A stretch of DNA of 64,000 nt from Lycium barbarum (GCF_019175385.1 NC_083344.1:59520782-59584781), one strand, 5' to 3'. Shown: positions 10,672 through 21,740, counted from the stretch's first letter. Translations and numbers: made by a program. The notes: generated by a model from the sequence alone, not told the origin.

Positions 10672-11250
10672 TGTTATATCCTGTATTTTCGAACGTCGGA
10701 TTATTTGTAAGTCGAGGTGGGGCCCACACGTCAAGATTTTTTTTGGGACATGTGACAAGTTATATGAATCGCATATGTAAAGTTAAACACAACTCGTGAA
10801 GGGCCCTGGGGCCAAATCAAAGTGGAAGCCCTCCAAACGGATATTTTTAAGAAAACATTTTCGGATGACCTGAATTGGAGGGGAAAAATTGGCATTATAC
10901 GTTTGGGATTTTGGCATTAATCTGTTCGTGGATGCCTCAACGCTTCCTTCACTGCGCCCGGGCCAGGTTCTATTATCGTGCATATTCCACTGCATTGTTC
11001 ACCGCGTCCCTCGGTGTGCGGGCCGGGATCTGTTTACATCTATATATGATATTATGATGTGTGTATGGGGTTGGCGGCCAGGATGGCATATGATCTGATC
11101 TGTCTGTCCACCGCGTCCCGTACTAAGAGGGCCGGGTTCTGTTACCGCGTCCCTCATGAGAGGGCCGGGATCTGTATGTATGTATGTATATGCTATCTGC
11201 ATCTGTATAAGCATATGACTCTGTATGACTCTGTATGACTCTGCATGCAT

Positions 11251-11475
11251 GATTTTGTCTGTCCGTGTGGATTATGATTCCGTCCGTCCGTCTGGATTAT
11301 GGTTCCGTCCGTCCGTCTGGATTATGATTCTGTCTGTCCGTCTGGATTATGATTCTGTCTGTCCGTCTGGATTATGATTCCGTCCGTCCGTCTAGATTAT
11401 GATTCCGTCCGTCCGTCTGGATTATGATTTCGTCCGTCCGTCTGGATTATGATTCTGTCTGTCCGGCTGGATTAT
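11251..11475 (+). repeat. 25-bp tandem repeat in LTR D, nine units
   Basis: Nine consecutive 25-base units of the type GATTCCGTCCGTCCGTCTGG-ATTAT with few substitutions. A short 10-bp repeat (GACTCTGTAT) lies just upstream. It is present in copy 2 (about 61468-61692) and as a diverged version in LTR E. Confidence 0.9.
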
Positions 11476-11609
11476 GATTCTGTCCGGTACATTTCTGCCC
11501 GTCCGTTTGGATAATGATTCTGTCCGCTATATTTCTGTGCTTCTGGTTCAAACTATGATTATATTTGTTATATTTTCGCTTTACATACTCGGTACATTTT
11601 TCGTACTGA

Positions 11610-11807
11610 CCCCCGGTTCTTCGGGGGCTGCGTTATATGCCCGCAGGTACAGACGCACCCGGTGATACGCCGCCAGTCTAGGACACTGATTCTGCTGTTT
11701 TGGGAGAGCTCCTTTGATCCGGAGCGTGTACTTTTGGTATATATCTTCTGACATCTATATATTTTGTATGTATGGTAACTTGGGGTACGGCGGGGCCCTG
11801 TCCCGTC
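11610..11807 (+). ncRNA. Candidate structured RNA element in LTR D (S1-S4)
   Basis: S1 is CCCCCG (11610-11615) with CGGGGG (11622-11627). S2 is CTGCG (11628-11632) with CGCAG (11642-11646). S3 is GCTCC (11708-11712) with GGAGC (11721-11725). S4 is GGCGGG (11789-11794) with CCCGTC (11802-11807). The S1 stem sequence is wholly different from LTR A yet still pairs. Confidence 0.6.
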
Positions 11808-12113
11808 ATCTGATTCAGTATGTCCGATTAGAGGCCTGTAGATATGTATGTGGGTTATGGGTTGTCACTGTTCAGGTAGGTATGTACGAGTTTGCTATTC
11901 TGTCTGCTATGATAGCCTTAACGGCTTAAGTGTAAGTCTAAGTATGATTATGTATGTATATGTTCTCGTGCACTGTATTTTATTTTATTATGGATCCGTG
12001 TACAGCTAATGTGAATTAGTTTTTTTGGGCACGCCAACTCTGGTAGGTAATTACGTACGGGTATCCAGTTAGGATACCAGTCACGGCCCACGGGGTTGGG
12101 TCGTGACACTTGC

Positions 12114-13420
12114 GCCAACGGATTTTAGAGGAAGCACATTATTCCCGGTATTCTATTCATCTAGGTGCAACCAAGATGTACCACGATCTCAAATTGGTAT
12201 ACTGGTGGGATGGCATGAAGCGAGACATAGCAGAATTTGTAGCACAGTGTCCGAATTATCAGCAAGTGAAGGCCGAGCATCAAAAGCCAGGAGGGTTATT
12301 GCAAGCAACGGAAATTCCTATATGGAAATGGGAAGAAATTAACATGGATTTTGTGGTGGGATTACCCCGTACGCGAGGGAAGTATGATTCTATATGGGTG
12401 ATCGTGGATAGACTCACGAAAGCAGCTCATTTTCTCCCCGTTAGGACCATATATTCAGCAGAAGATTATGCTAAATTGTATCTCAAGGAGATTGTACGAC
12501 TTCACGGTATTCCTTTGGCCATTATCACAGACAGAGGGGCACAATTCACAGCCAAGTTCTGGAAGTCCTTCCAAGAAGGTCTAGGTACCCAAGTTAAGCT
12601 TAGCACGGCGTTCCATCCGCAGACTGACGGACAAGCCGAGCGCACTATTCAGACCTTACAGGATATGCTACAGGCATGTGTATTGGACTTTGGCGGTAAT
12701 TGGGATGAGCATTTGCCTCTTATTGAATTTGCCTATAATAACAGCTATCATTCCAGCATTCAAATGGCCCCGTATGAAGCCTTATATGGAAGAAAATGCA
12801 GATCTCCAATTGGATGGTTTGAAACCGGAGAAGTACAATTGATAGGCCCCGACTTGGTCCAACAAGCAGTTGAAAAGGTTAAAGTGATTCGAGACCGACT
12901 GTTAACAGCTCAAAGTCGCCAAAAGTCTTATGCAGATAATCGCCGACGAGATTTGGAATTTCAGGTGGGTGATTGGGTGTTCCTGAAGGTATCGCCGATG
13001 AAGGGAGTGATGAGAATTGGCAAGAAATGAAAGCTAAGTCCCAGATATATCGGACCCTACCAAATCATTCGCAAGGTGGGTCGAGTAGCCTACGAATTGG
13101 ACTTGCCTTCAGAGCTCGAATCCGTGCATCCAGTATTCCATGTTTCGATGCTCCGCAAGTGTATTGGAGACCCAACAAGAATAGTCTCGATTGATGATGT
13201 GCAAGTAACAGAGGAGCTAACATACGAGGAGATGCCCATTGCCATTTTGGATAGACAAGTACGAAGGCTTCGGAATAAAGAGGTTGCTTCAGTCAAAGTT
13301 CTATGGCGGAACAATAATCGGGAAGAAATGACTTGGGAAGCGGAGGAGAAGATGAAATTTATGTACCCCCATTTGTTCCAATCCCCAGAAGAGATTCAAG
13401 ATGAGACATCGATGGTGTAA
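12114..13420 (+). pseudogene. pol: Element B copy 1 pol, part 2: integrase and chromodomain
   Basis: Resumes after LTR D at RQRILEEAH. The integrase zinc finger has its two His but reads CPNYQQ, so the second Cys is Tyr (H has CPNCQQ). The catalytic triad is present: Asp in VIVDRLTK, Asp in ITDRGAQF and Glu in GQAERT, with 35 residues between the last two. Then come the GPY/F region (GPYQIIRKVG) and a C-terminal chromodomain (VRRLRNKEVASVKVLWRNNN), which in relatives guides insertion into heterochromatin. TGA at 13028-13030 interrupts the frame before the GPY/F region in both copies, so this damage predates the duplication. The frame otherwise runs to TAA at 13418-13420. Bases 13421-13586 are 3' untranslated. 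Confidence 0.93.
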
Positions 13421-13586
13421 GGTACGTATGTTTTAGTTTTGTGTTTTTGGCCGTGTGTGGCCATAAATGTGTTGATATTGTGATATAGCCCTGTGAGGCA
13501 AAGATATTGTGGGTGTTGTAATGGAAAGGTAGTATCCAACTTACAAAGGAAACTCTGGCAAATTTTTCCAGAATCCCCGAGTGTCG

Positions 13587-13635
13587 AACATTCGAGGACG
13601 AATGTTCCAAAATGGGGGGGGGGGGGGGGGGAGAA
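13587..13635 (+). other. PPT-proximal hairpin and polypurine tract of B copy 1
   Basis: AACATTCG (13587-13594) and CGAATGTT (13599-13606) form an 8-bp stem over AGGA. It is followed by CCAAAAT and an 18-G run (13614-13631), then AGAA and the LTR. The tract primes plus-strand synthesis. The G run is much longer than the seven in H. Confidence 0.85.
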
Positions 13636-13770
13636 TGTTACACCTCGGAAATTTCTCTGTACTTGTATGATGAGTGGAATGATGAAAATTGAGTGAATGA
13701 TGTTTTATTAAGTCGGGAATGGCTAATTAAGAATTTTTGGAAATAAGAAAGTCGCAGAAAATTTTTCAGC

Positions 13771-14052
13771 ACAGTGGTCGTATATGGCACTATACGGCCC
13801 ATAAAGTGATTTACGGACCGTATACTGCAGTCGTCCTCCAACTTGTCAAAAATCTCAACTTTCTGTAAATGTTGAAAATGGTTAAATACGACCCATTTTA
13901 CGGCCCGTAAACTGGTTTACGGACCGTAAACCAGGTCGTAAACTACCATGTCCATCAACCAAACTTTCTGTTTTTGGAATGTTTAAAAACGACCACAGTG
14001 GACGGACCGTAAATCAAAATACGGTCCGTATATGGTGGTTTACGACCACTGT
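13771..14052 (+). repeat. Palindrome cluster in LTR C
   Basis: A perfect 12-bp inverted repeat, ACAGTGGTCGTA and TACGACCACTGT, brackets about 280 bases. The segment is packed with variants of the palindromes TTTACGGACCGTAAA and TACGGCCCGTAAA. The cluster recurs in the B copy-2 LTR (43926-44207) and in LTR H on the minus strand (about 16334-16613 and 23844-24122). It sits just upstream of the inferred promoter. Confidence 0.8.
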
Positions 14053-14090
14053 TCATCCCGACAAGAATTCATTAAAGATCAGATTTGTGA

Positions 14091-14359
14091 TTTTTTAAAG
14101 GGGACCTAAGCCTCATTTCAACTCATTATTCATTCAACCAATTCAAGAGACTTCTAGAACCCTCCAAATATTTCCTCCACAAGAATTCAAGAGAATCAAA
14201 GGACATATCAAGATTATCAAAACCAAATTTATAAAAGTAAGTGTAAGAACACATCAAAGGATCTTCTAAGTCAAGAAATTGCCAAGAAGGTGGAACTAGG
14301 GTTTTGGCTAATTGAAGTATTTCAAGTTAAGGATTGCTCAACCATCATCCAAGGTAAGT
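14091..14359 (+). promoter_or_regulatory. LTR C promoter-like motif and leader 5' splice site
   Basis: Weak TATA-like TTTTTTAAAG at 14091-14100. AAG/GTAAGT (cut 14353/14354) is a near-consensus plant 5' splice site, about 260 nt downstream as in the other families. Confidence 0.5.
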
Positions 14360-15035
14360 TTCATGACTATTCCAAGTTGTTTGAAGTATTGGAAAGCTTA
14401 GACACTTGAAATGTAAAAGAACAAAGAAATGGGTCATTATTGAGTGAATAGTGACATAAATGAATGATAGTGGAATTGAACTATGAATATTGAAGTGTTG
14501 TGAATACAAATACGTTATAAATGATGTTCTTATCATGAAACAAGCATTAAATGCATGAAAACGCAAGGATGAGCTAGAAGTAGAAATAAAGGAAAATTGG
14601 AGGAAAATGGTGGATTTTGCCAAATGTACGTAAATGACGATTGTCGATCATGATATTGCGAATAATATTATGAATATTGGGAGTTGATATAGAACGCGAG
14701 AAAAGTAGTATGAGCGAAGGAAGCGTTGTCTGACTTCTCCTAGAATTAGCGACGCGTTCTTATAGTTAACTCACTAATGTTAATACAAATTCTCTTATGA
14801 AGGTAACGACGTGATATCGACGCAGAACAAGTGAGCCATATCTTAGCTAAACGACCAAGGTATATGAGGCTAGTCCTTCTTTCTTATGGCATGAATCCTT
14901 TAACTTGAATCCCTATTCCTTTCATGAGTTCTTGCATTCTAAGAAGTTAAAAGCTCATACTTATGAATGTCTATATGAGATAAGTTATACGATATGATGA
15001 CACTAGAATGATGATAATGTTATTCCTTGCCTACA

Positions 15036-15129
15036 CTCACCTTATGTACTAGTCCTTTCAAGGTGAGGCGGAATGTCCATGATGGTTCCATAATGTAATC
15101 GGGGGATCACGACCTTACGTCACCCCGAT
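15036..15129 (+). promoter_or_regulatory. Upstream hairpin pair in LTR C
   Basis: CTCACCTT (15036-15043) pairs with AAGGTGAG (15060-15067). ATCGGGG (15098-15104) pairs with CCCCGAT (15123-15129). LTR A has ATCGGAG/CTCCGAT, a compensating A:T to G:C change, while the loop ACCTTACGTCA is unchanged. Confidence 0.6.
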
Positions 15130-15586
15130 AGAGTAAAGTTGATCATGAGTCAAATATGCGCATTATGATAAGATAAGTATTTTATGATAAGCATATTACT
15201 ATGAGCATTTACATTGAGCATGTCATGAGCATTTCACACCGGGCCTAGTTGACCGGCAGACACCGCTTCGGCAGGCGGCGATACGGATACACCACGACCT
15301 ATGGGCGTGGGCAGACACCACTAGTGGGCGGCATGAGATGGTACCCCGGACGCGGGAGGCCTGGACGCGGGCTAACATTATTGATTATCACACCGTTCCG
15401 ACATGGACGAGCAGCTTGCACATGATGCATACATGTTATGCAGAAGAGTATGAGTAAGATAGCATGCATTACTTCATTTATGATTATCAGTCAGATCCAT
15501 ATGTCTCATGTTGATGTTATTCCCATATTACTGATGTCTCTTTTCATTATGTATGCCTCTCATACTCGGTACAATATTCGTACTGA

Positions 15587-15765
15587 CGTCCTTTCTTCGG
15601 ACGCTGTGTTCATGCCCACAGGTAGACATGGAGGAGAGCTTGGCCCAGGTCCTCAGTAGCTGTCAGCTGATAGATAGCACTCCATTGTTCGGAGGTTCTT
15701 ATGACTATTATTTTGATGTACATTCATATATGCATATTTTGGGCATGACGGAGTCTTGTTCCGTC
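15587..15765 (+). ncRNA. Candidate structured RNA element in LTR C (S1-S4)
   Basis: S1 is CGTCC (15587-15591) with GGACG (15599-15603). S2 is CTGTG (15604-15608) with CACAG (15617-15621), compensated relative to CTGCG/CGCAG elsewhere. S3 is CTCC (15680-15683) with GGAG (15691-15694). S4 is GACGG (15747-15751) with CCGTC (15761-15765). The order and spacing match LTRs D, E and L. Confidence 0.6.
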
Positions 15766-16037
15766 CATGTATTCATTATGTTAGTAGAGGCTCGTAGATA
15801 CGCAGTGTGGATTAGATGGTCTCACAAGATGTTTTCACATGTATGTATATTATTTTGATGGACAAGGGGCAAATGTATATAAAGTATTTATGTTTCGATT
15901 AAATATGATTTTCCTACAATTGGTATGTAAAATTGATTAAAGAGTATTAAATGAGCAAGATAAGCAGTAGAATGAGCGGTGCTCAGTAACTAGCTCCGGG
16001 TACCCGTCGTGGCCCCTAGCTGGGTCGTGACAAAATG

Positions 16038-16749
16038 CTGATTGAACAGGCCTTGAGTTGAAATACTTCACTTAGCCAAAACCCTAGTGCCACCCTTTTA
16101 AGGATTTCTTGACTTAGATGATCCTTTGATGTGTTCTTACACTTGTTTTCATGAATTTAGTGGTGTTGATCTTGATGTTCCCTTTGATTCTCTTATATTA
16201 TTATGGAGCAAATATTTCGAGAGTTCTAGAGCATTCTTGTGGTGTATGAATGAAAAATGAAGTGAAATGAGGCTTAAGTCCCTTTTAATGATCACAAAAT
16301 CTGATTTTTAATGAACTTTCGTCGGGGTGAACAGTTGTCGTAAACCACAGTTTACGGACCGTATTGTGGTTTACAGTCCGTCCTCCGCGATCGTTTTTAA
16401 GCATTTCAAAAACATAAAGTTTGGCTAAGGGACATGGCAGTTTACGACCGAGGTTTACGGTCCGTAAACCAATTTACGGGCCGTCCTCCAAGTCGTATTT
16501 AGCCATTTCAACACTTGGCAGAAACTTTGAGATTTTGGACGGCTGGAGGACGATTGCACTATACGGTCCGTAAATCACTTTACGGGCCGTATAGTGCCCT
16601 TTACGACCACTGAGCTGAAAATTCTCCGCCACTTCCTTATTTCCAAAAATCCGTAATTAGCCATTCCCGACTTAGTGAAACATCATACACTCAAGCCCTT
16701 CATTGTTCTACTCATCACACAAGTATGGAAAAATTTCCGAGGTGTAACA
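16038..16749 (-). repeat. 3' LTR of H, inner part (LTR start to B insertion point)
   Basis: Reads TGTTACACC on the minus strand from 16749 and matches 23546-24257 of the H 5' LTR. It stops at the AAATG duplication of B. With 42139-43789 it adds up to about 2.36 kb, the size of the intact H LTR. It carries the palindrome cluster. Confidence 0.92.
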
Positions 16750-16786
16750 TTTTCCCCCCCTTTTGGAACATTCGTCCTCGAATGTT
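16750..16786 (-). other. Polypurine tract and PPT-proximal hairpin of H
   Basis: On the minus strand AAAA, seven G and AAAA directly precede the LTR. Upstream lies the hairpin AACATTCG/CGAATGTT (16767-16774 and 16779-16786). Bases 16787-16953 are 3' untranslated. Confidence 0.88.
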
Positions 16787-16953
16787 CGACACTCGGGAAT
16801 TCTAGAAAAAAAATTCCAGAGACTCCTTTGTAATTTGACTCTACCAACCTGTCACAGCAACCCTTAATATCATGGACTTACAAGGCTGTATCACACTATC
16901 AACACATCCATGGCCACACACGACTAAAAGCATAATACTAAAGTGTACATACC

Positions 16954-19900
16954 TTACATCTTTGACGTTTCATCTTGAATCCCTTCCGGGGGTTGGAATA
17001 AATGCGGGTATTTGGCTTTTATCTTTTCTAGCGCTTCCCAAGTCATTTCTTCCCAGTTGTTGTTTCGCCATCGAACCTTGAACGAAGCGACTTCTTTATT
17101 TCGGAGTCGTCGCACCTGTCTATCTAAAATGGCAATAGGTACTTCTTCATATGTCAGCTTCTCTATCACCTGCACATTGTCAACCGAGACTATTCTTGTA
17201 GGATCCCCGATACACCTGCGGAGCATCGAAACATGGAACACCGGATAGACTGATTCAACCTCCGAAGGTAGGTCCAATTCATATGCTACCTGTCCCACCT
17301 TACGGACAGTTTTATAAGGTCCGATGTATCTTGGACTTAGCTTCCCTTTCTTGCCAAATCTCATCACCCCTTTCATCGGTCATACTTTCAGGAATACCCA
17401 ATCATTTACCCGAAATTCTATATCTCGTCGACGGTTGTCCGCATAAGACTTTTGGCGACTTTGGGCTATTAACAGTCGGTCTCGAATCACTTTAACTTTT
17501 TCAACTGCTTGTTGGATCAAGTCGGGGCCTATCAATTGTACCTCTTCGGTTTCAAACCATCCAATTAGGGATCTACATTTTCTTCCATACAAAGCTTCAT
17601 ATGGGGCCATTTGAATACCGAAATGGTAGCTGTTGTTGTAGGCAAACTCAATTAATGGCAAATGGTCATCCCAACTACCGCCGAAGTCTAGTACACATGC
17701 TCGTAATATATCTTCTAAAGTTTGAATGGTACGCTCGGCTTGCCCGTCAGTTTGTGGGTGAAATGCCGTGCTGAATTTGACTTGAGTACCTAACCCTTCT
17801 TGAAAAGATTTCCAAAACTTAACTGTAAACTAGCCCCCCGTGTCTGTAATAATGGCTACAGGAATTCCATGAAGTCGCACAATTTCTTTCAAGTACAACC
17901 TCGCATAATCTGCCGCCGAATACGTGGTTCTGACTGGGAGGAAATACGCTGCTTTCGTGAGCCTGTCCACGATCACCCATATAGAGTTATATTTGCCTCG
18001 GGAACGGGGTAATCCCACAATAAAATCCATATTAATCTCTTCCCATTTCCAGGTAGGAATTTCCATTGCTTGTAATAAGCCCTCTGGCTTCTGATGTTCT
18101 GCTTTCACCTGTTGGCAGTTCGGACATTGCGCCACGAAATCTGCTATGTCTCGTTTCATGCCATCCCACCAATATAGCAATTTAAGGTCATGATACATTT
18201 TGGTCGTACCTGGATGGATGGAATACTGAGAATGGTGCGCTTCCTCTAAAATTCGCTGGCGTAATTTTTCCACATCCGGTACACACAGTCTGTCTCGGTA
18301 TCTAAGAACCCCATCTATGGAAACTGCAAATGGAGACTTCTCTTTCCCACGGGATACATCCCTATGATGACATATCTGTGGATCTTCGTACTGGCGTTCT
18401 TTTATCTCCGCATTCAAGGGCGAGACTGCAGGATCATTAACACTAATTCCTGCCGTACCCGAATCAATTACACGTACCCCAAGATTTGCTAGTTGATAGA
18501 GCTCACAAACCATTTCTTTCTTTTCTAAAGGGACTTCACTTAAACTGCCCGTTGATCGACGGCTAAGCGCGTCTGCTACCACGTTCGCTTTCCCGGGGTG
18601 GTATAAAATATTCACGTCATAATCCTTCAACAATTCCAACCACCGCCTCTGCCGTAGGTTCAACTCCTTCTGCTTAAAAATATGTTGAAGACTCTTTTGA
18701 TCTGTATAGATATCGACGTGCACATCGTAAAGATAATGCCTCCATATCTTTAAGGCATGAATAACCGCAGCCAATTCGAGATCATGAGTCGGATAATTCT
18801 GTTAATGTTTCCGCAACTGTCTCGAAGCATATGCAATAACCTTGCCATGCTGCATCAGCACACATCCTAGTCCCACACCGGAAGCGTCACAATACACGAT
18901 ATAACCATCCGGCCCTTCTGGAAGTTTTAACACTGGAGATGAGGTCAATCTATCTTTTAGCTCTTGGAAACTACGCTCACAAGCATCATTCCACTGAAAT
19001 TTTGACTTCTGGGTTAGCTTCGTTAATAGGGCTGAAATAGATGAAAATCCCTCTATGAACCTTCGGTAATAACCTGCCAAACCCAGAAAACTACGAACTT
19101 CTATAGGCGTCGTAGGCCTTGGCCAAGTCTTCACAGCTTCTATTTTCTGAGTGTCGACTCGGATGCCATCATCTGAAATAACATGGCCTAGAAATGCCAC
19201 AGAATTTAGCCAAAACTCGCACTTTGAGAACTTCGCATATAATTCTCGGGCTCGGAGAACGCCAAGAACAATTCTTAGGTGTTCTGCATGTTCTGACTCT
19301 GTGCGAGAATATACCAGAATATCGTCGATAAATACTATCACGAAGAGATCCAAAAATGGCCTGAACACATTATTCATTAAATTCATGAACACCGCCGGGG
19401 CATTTGTCAATCCAAACGACATCACTCAGAACTCGTAGTGACCATATCTTATCCTGAAGGCAGTCTTAGGAATATCTGCTTCTCTAATTCTCACCTGATG
19501 ATAACCCGATCTCAGATCTATCTTGGAATCCACTTAGTGCCCTGTAACTGATCAAACAAATCATCGATTCTGGGAAGAGGATATTTATTCTTTATTATCA
19601 CCTTATTCAGCTGCCTGTAGTCGATACACATTCGTAGAGATCCATCTTTCTTCTTTAAGAACAAGACTGGCGCTCCCCACGGCGATGAACTGGGTCTTAT
19701 AAACCCCTTCTCAAGTAAATCTTTTAGCTGTGCTTTTAGCTCTTTCAGTTCTGCCGGAGCCATTCGATAAGGGGGAATAGAAATAGGCTCGGTGTCTGGT
19801 AATACATCGATAGCAAAGTCAATTTCCCTTTCTGGAGGATGACCTGGAAGTTCATCCGGGAATACATCTGGAAATTCATTTACTACCGGGACAGATTGGA

Positions 19901-21703
19901 AAACTGGTGGCCTTGCCTCCGTATCATGAACCCGAACTAGATGATAAATATAGCCCTTGGCTATCATCTTTCTCGCCTTGAGGTAGGAAATAAACCTACC
20001 CTTAGGGGATGCTGTATTACCCTTCCATTCAAGTACAGGCTCTCCCGGAAACTGGAACAATCAACATTTGCGTAACATGACGCTAACCAATCCATACCCA
20101 TTATTACGTCGAAGTCTATCATTTCCAGTTCAATCAAATCGGCCCTTGTTTGTCGGTCACATATAACGACTACACAATTCTTATATACTTGCCTCGCTAT
20201 TACGGGATCACCAACCGGGTGAACACCTCGAAAGGTTTAATCGGCTCGGGTTCCACCCCGATACAATTAGCAACATACGGGGTAACATAAGAGAAAGTAG
20301 AACCCGGATCAATCAAAGCATATACCTCACGGGAAAATATAGTCAAGGTACCTGTGACAACATCGGGGGAGGATTCAAGATCCTATCGCCCTGCCAAGCA
20401 TATACGCGGGGCTGAACAGCTCCTGAAGTAGATGCTCCCCCTCTGCCTCTGCCTCTACCTACTTTAGTCTGAGAAGTCAGTGCTGTCGGACGCACTGAAG
20501 AAGAACCCGCTGCTGAACCTGTGGGCTGAGTCCCTGCTCTATCTCTCACCGAAGGGCAATCCCTCATCATGTGACCAACTTGCCCGCAGGCATAACAAGG
20601 ATCGGTACCCTGACAACACTGTCCAGAATGTAATTTTCCGCACTGGCTACACCGCGGTACTGGGGTCTCCTCTGGCTAAAATATCCCTTGAACTGAAAAT
20701 TGGAGGCTCTCGAACTCTGGCCTTGTCCCGACTGAAAAGAACGATCGAACCTCCAGTCTGAGAACCTGGGAGGTGCACTGGTCGCTGACTGACCTGAGTG
20801 CCTAGAGTGCGTCTGCCTCGGTCTCCCTCTATACTCGCTACTCGCTCCCATCGATCTAGCCCTCTTACCTTCTTTTCTATCACCGTCATGCTCACTCCTT
20901 TGCTGTGGTTGTCGTTCCTCAAGATTTTGAGCGTGAGCCTGTATCCGGGAAATATCCATCCCATCTTGCAAAGAGGCCGCCAAACAATCTCTAAACAAGT
21001 GGGGTCCTAAACCACTCACAATTCTGTAGACTCTATCTCCCATGTCAGCCACCATAGTTGGAGCGTATCTGGCCAACGAATTGAACTGCATACTATACTC
21101 TCGAGCACTCATGCTTCCTTGCTTTAAATTCAAGAACCTGTCCGCTCTAGCTCGGCGGACCTCAGGCGGCAAGTAATGACGAATAAAGGCATCCACAAAT
21201 TCTTGCCAAACGGGAGGTGGTGCATTCTCTCCTGTTGATATCATCCAATTTTTGTACCATAGCACCGCCACATCGCGGAGTCTATAGGAGGCCAACTCTA
21301 CCGATTCGGTCTCAGAAGCATGCATAAGTTTCAGCGTCCTCAACATCTCATCAACAAAGCCTTGAGGGTCCTCATCTGGCTTCGACCCAAAAAATTCCGG
21401 AGGATTTAAAGTCAAGAAATCACGGGCTCTCGTACTGGCGGAACGGTCACTCGGGCCCGCATTCGGCCGCTGTGCCTAGGCGGCAGCCAATTGTGTCAGT
21501 AGGTGTATGGCCTCGGTCACTTGTTGACTCGAAGCAACTGGCGGAGGAATTGGGACTGAGGCTCCTCCCTGCTCTCCTACATTAGGCGGGGCCTCATTCT
21601 ATGATTCACTTTCCTCTACATTCGCCGGAGGCTCCCTTTTTGCCCGCTTCTTCGTCGTAGCTTTGTCTTTCTGGGCAGCTGTAGCTTTTCTTTTCGGCGG
21701 CAT
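16954..21703 (-). pseudogene. gag-pol: gag-pol of element H, broken
   Basis: Start ATG at 21703 (MPPKRKAT) directly follows a TTTCAG acceptor-like site. In order: gag core (about 21430-20900), an Arg/Ser-rich stretch, CX2CX4HX4C zinc knuckle (CYACGQVGHMMRDC, intact), protease region near 20300, reverse transcriptase with [10 protein letters not shown], RNase H, integrase with intact zinc finger (CPNCQQ), GPY/F region and chromodomain ending at 16954. Breaks: TAG at 21601-21599 in the gag N-terminus, a one-base deletion near 19530 in reverse transcriptase, TGA just upstream of MSFGLTNAP near 19430, TAA at 18801-18799, TAG at 17832-17830 replacing Gln after the second integrase Asp, and a stop at 17379-17377. 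There may be other damage in gag and protease. Closely related to B at protein level. Confidence 0.92.
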
Positions 21704-21704
21704 T

Positions 21705-21740
21705 CTGAAATCCCAAAGCACTTTTAGCGAAGGATAAAAT
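21705..21740 (-). promoter_or_regulatory. 3' splice-site-like sequence before H gag
   Basis: On the minus strand a CTAAAA branch-like motif is followed by GGGATTTCAG, ending one base before the gag ATG. Confidence 0.45.

Larger units (their letters stand above)
10672..12108 (+). repeat. Solo LTR D copy 1 in B pol
   Basis: A single 1,437-bp LTR, TGTTATATCCTG to GTCGTGACA, flanked by the 5-bp duplication CTTGC (10667-10671 and 12109-12113). It has no primer site or interior, so it is a solo LTR left by LTR-LTR recombination (usual mechanism). From about 10915 onward it closely matches LTR E read on its minus strand. The first ~240 bases are unrelated to the E start. It contains the 25-bp array and hairpins S1-S4. 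Confidence 0.93.
13636..16032 (+). repeat. 3' LTR (LTR C) of element B copy 1
   Basis: 2,397 bp, TGTTACACC to GTCGTGACA, matching the B copy-2 5' LTR at 43790-46187. It is followed by the duplication AAATG (16033-16037), whose partner precedes B copy 2 at 43785-43789. B was inserted into the 3' LTR of H. It carries a palindrome cluster, weak TATA-like TTTTTTAAAG at 14091, donor-like AAG/GTAAGT at 14353/14354, and both hairpin groups. Confidence 0.95.

Noticed and set aside
11251..11475. CRISPR-like array
   Set aside because: Units are contiguous with no unique spacers, inside a plant LTR.
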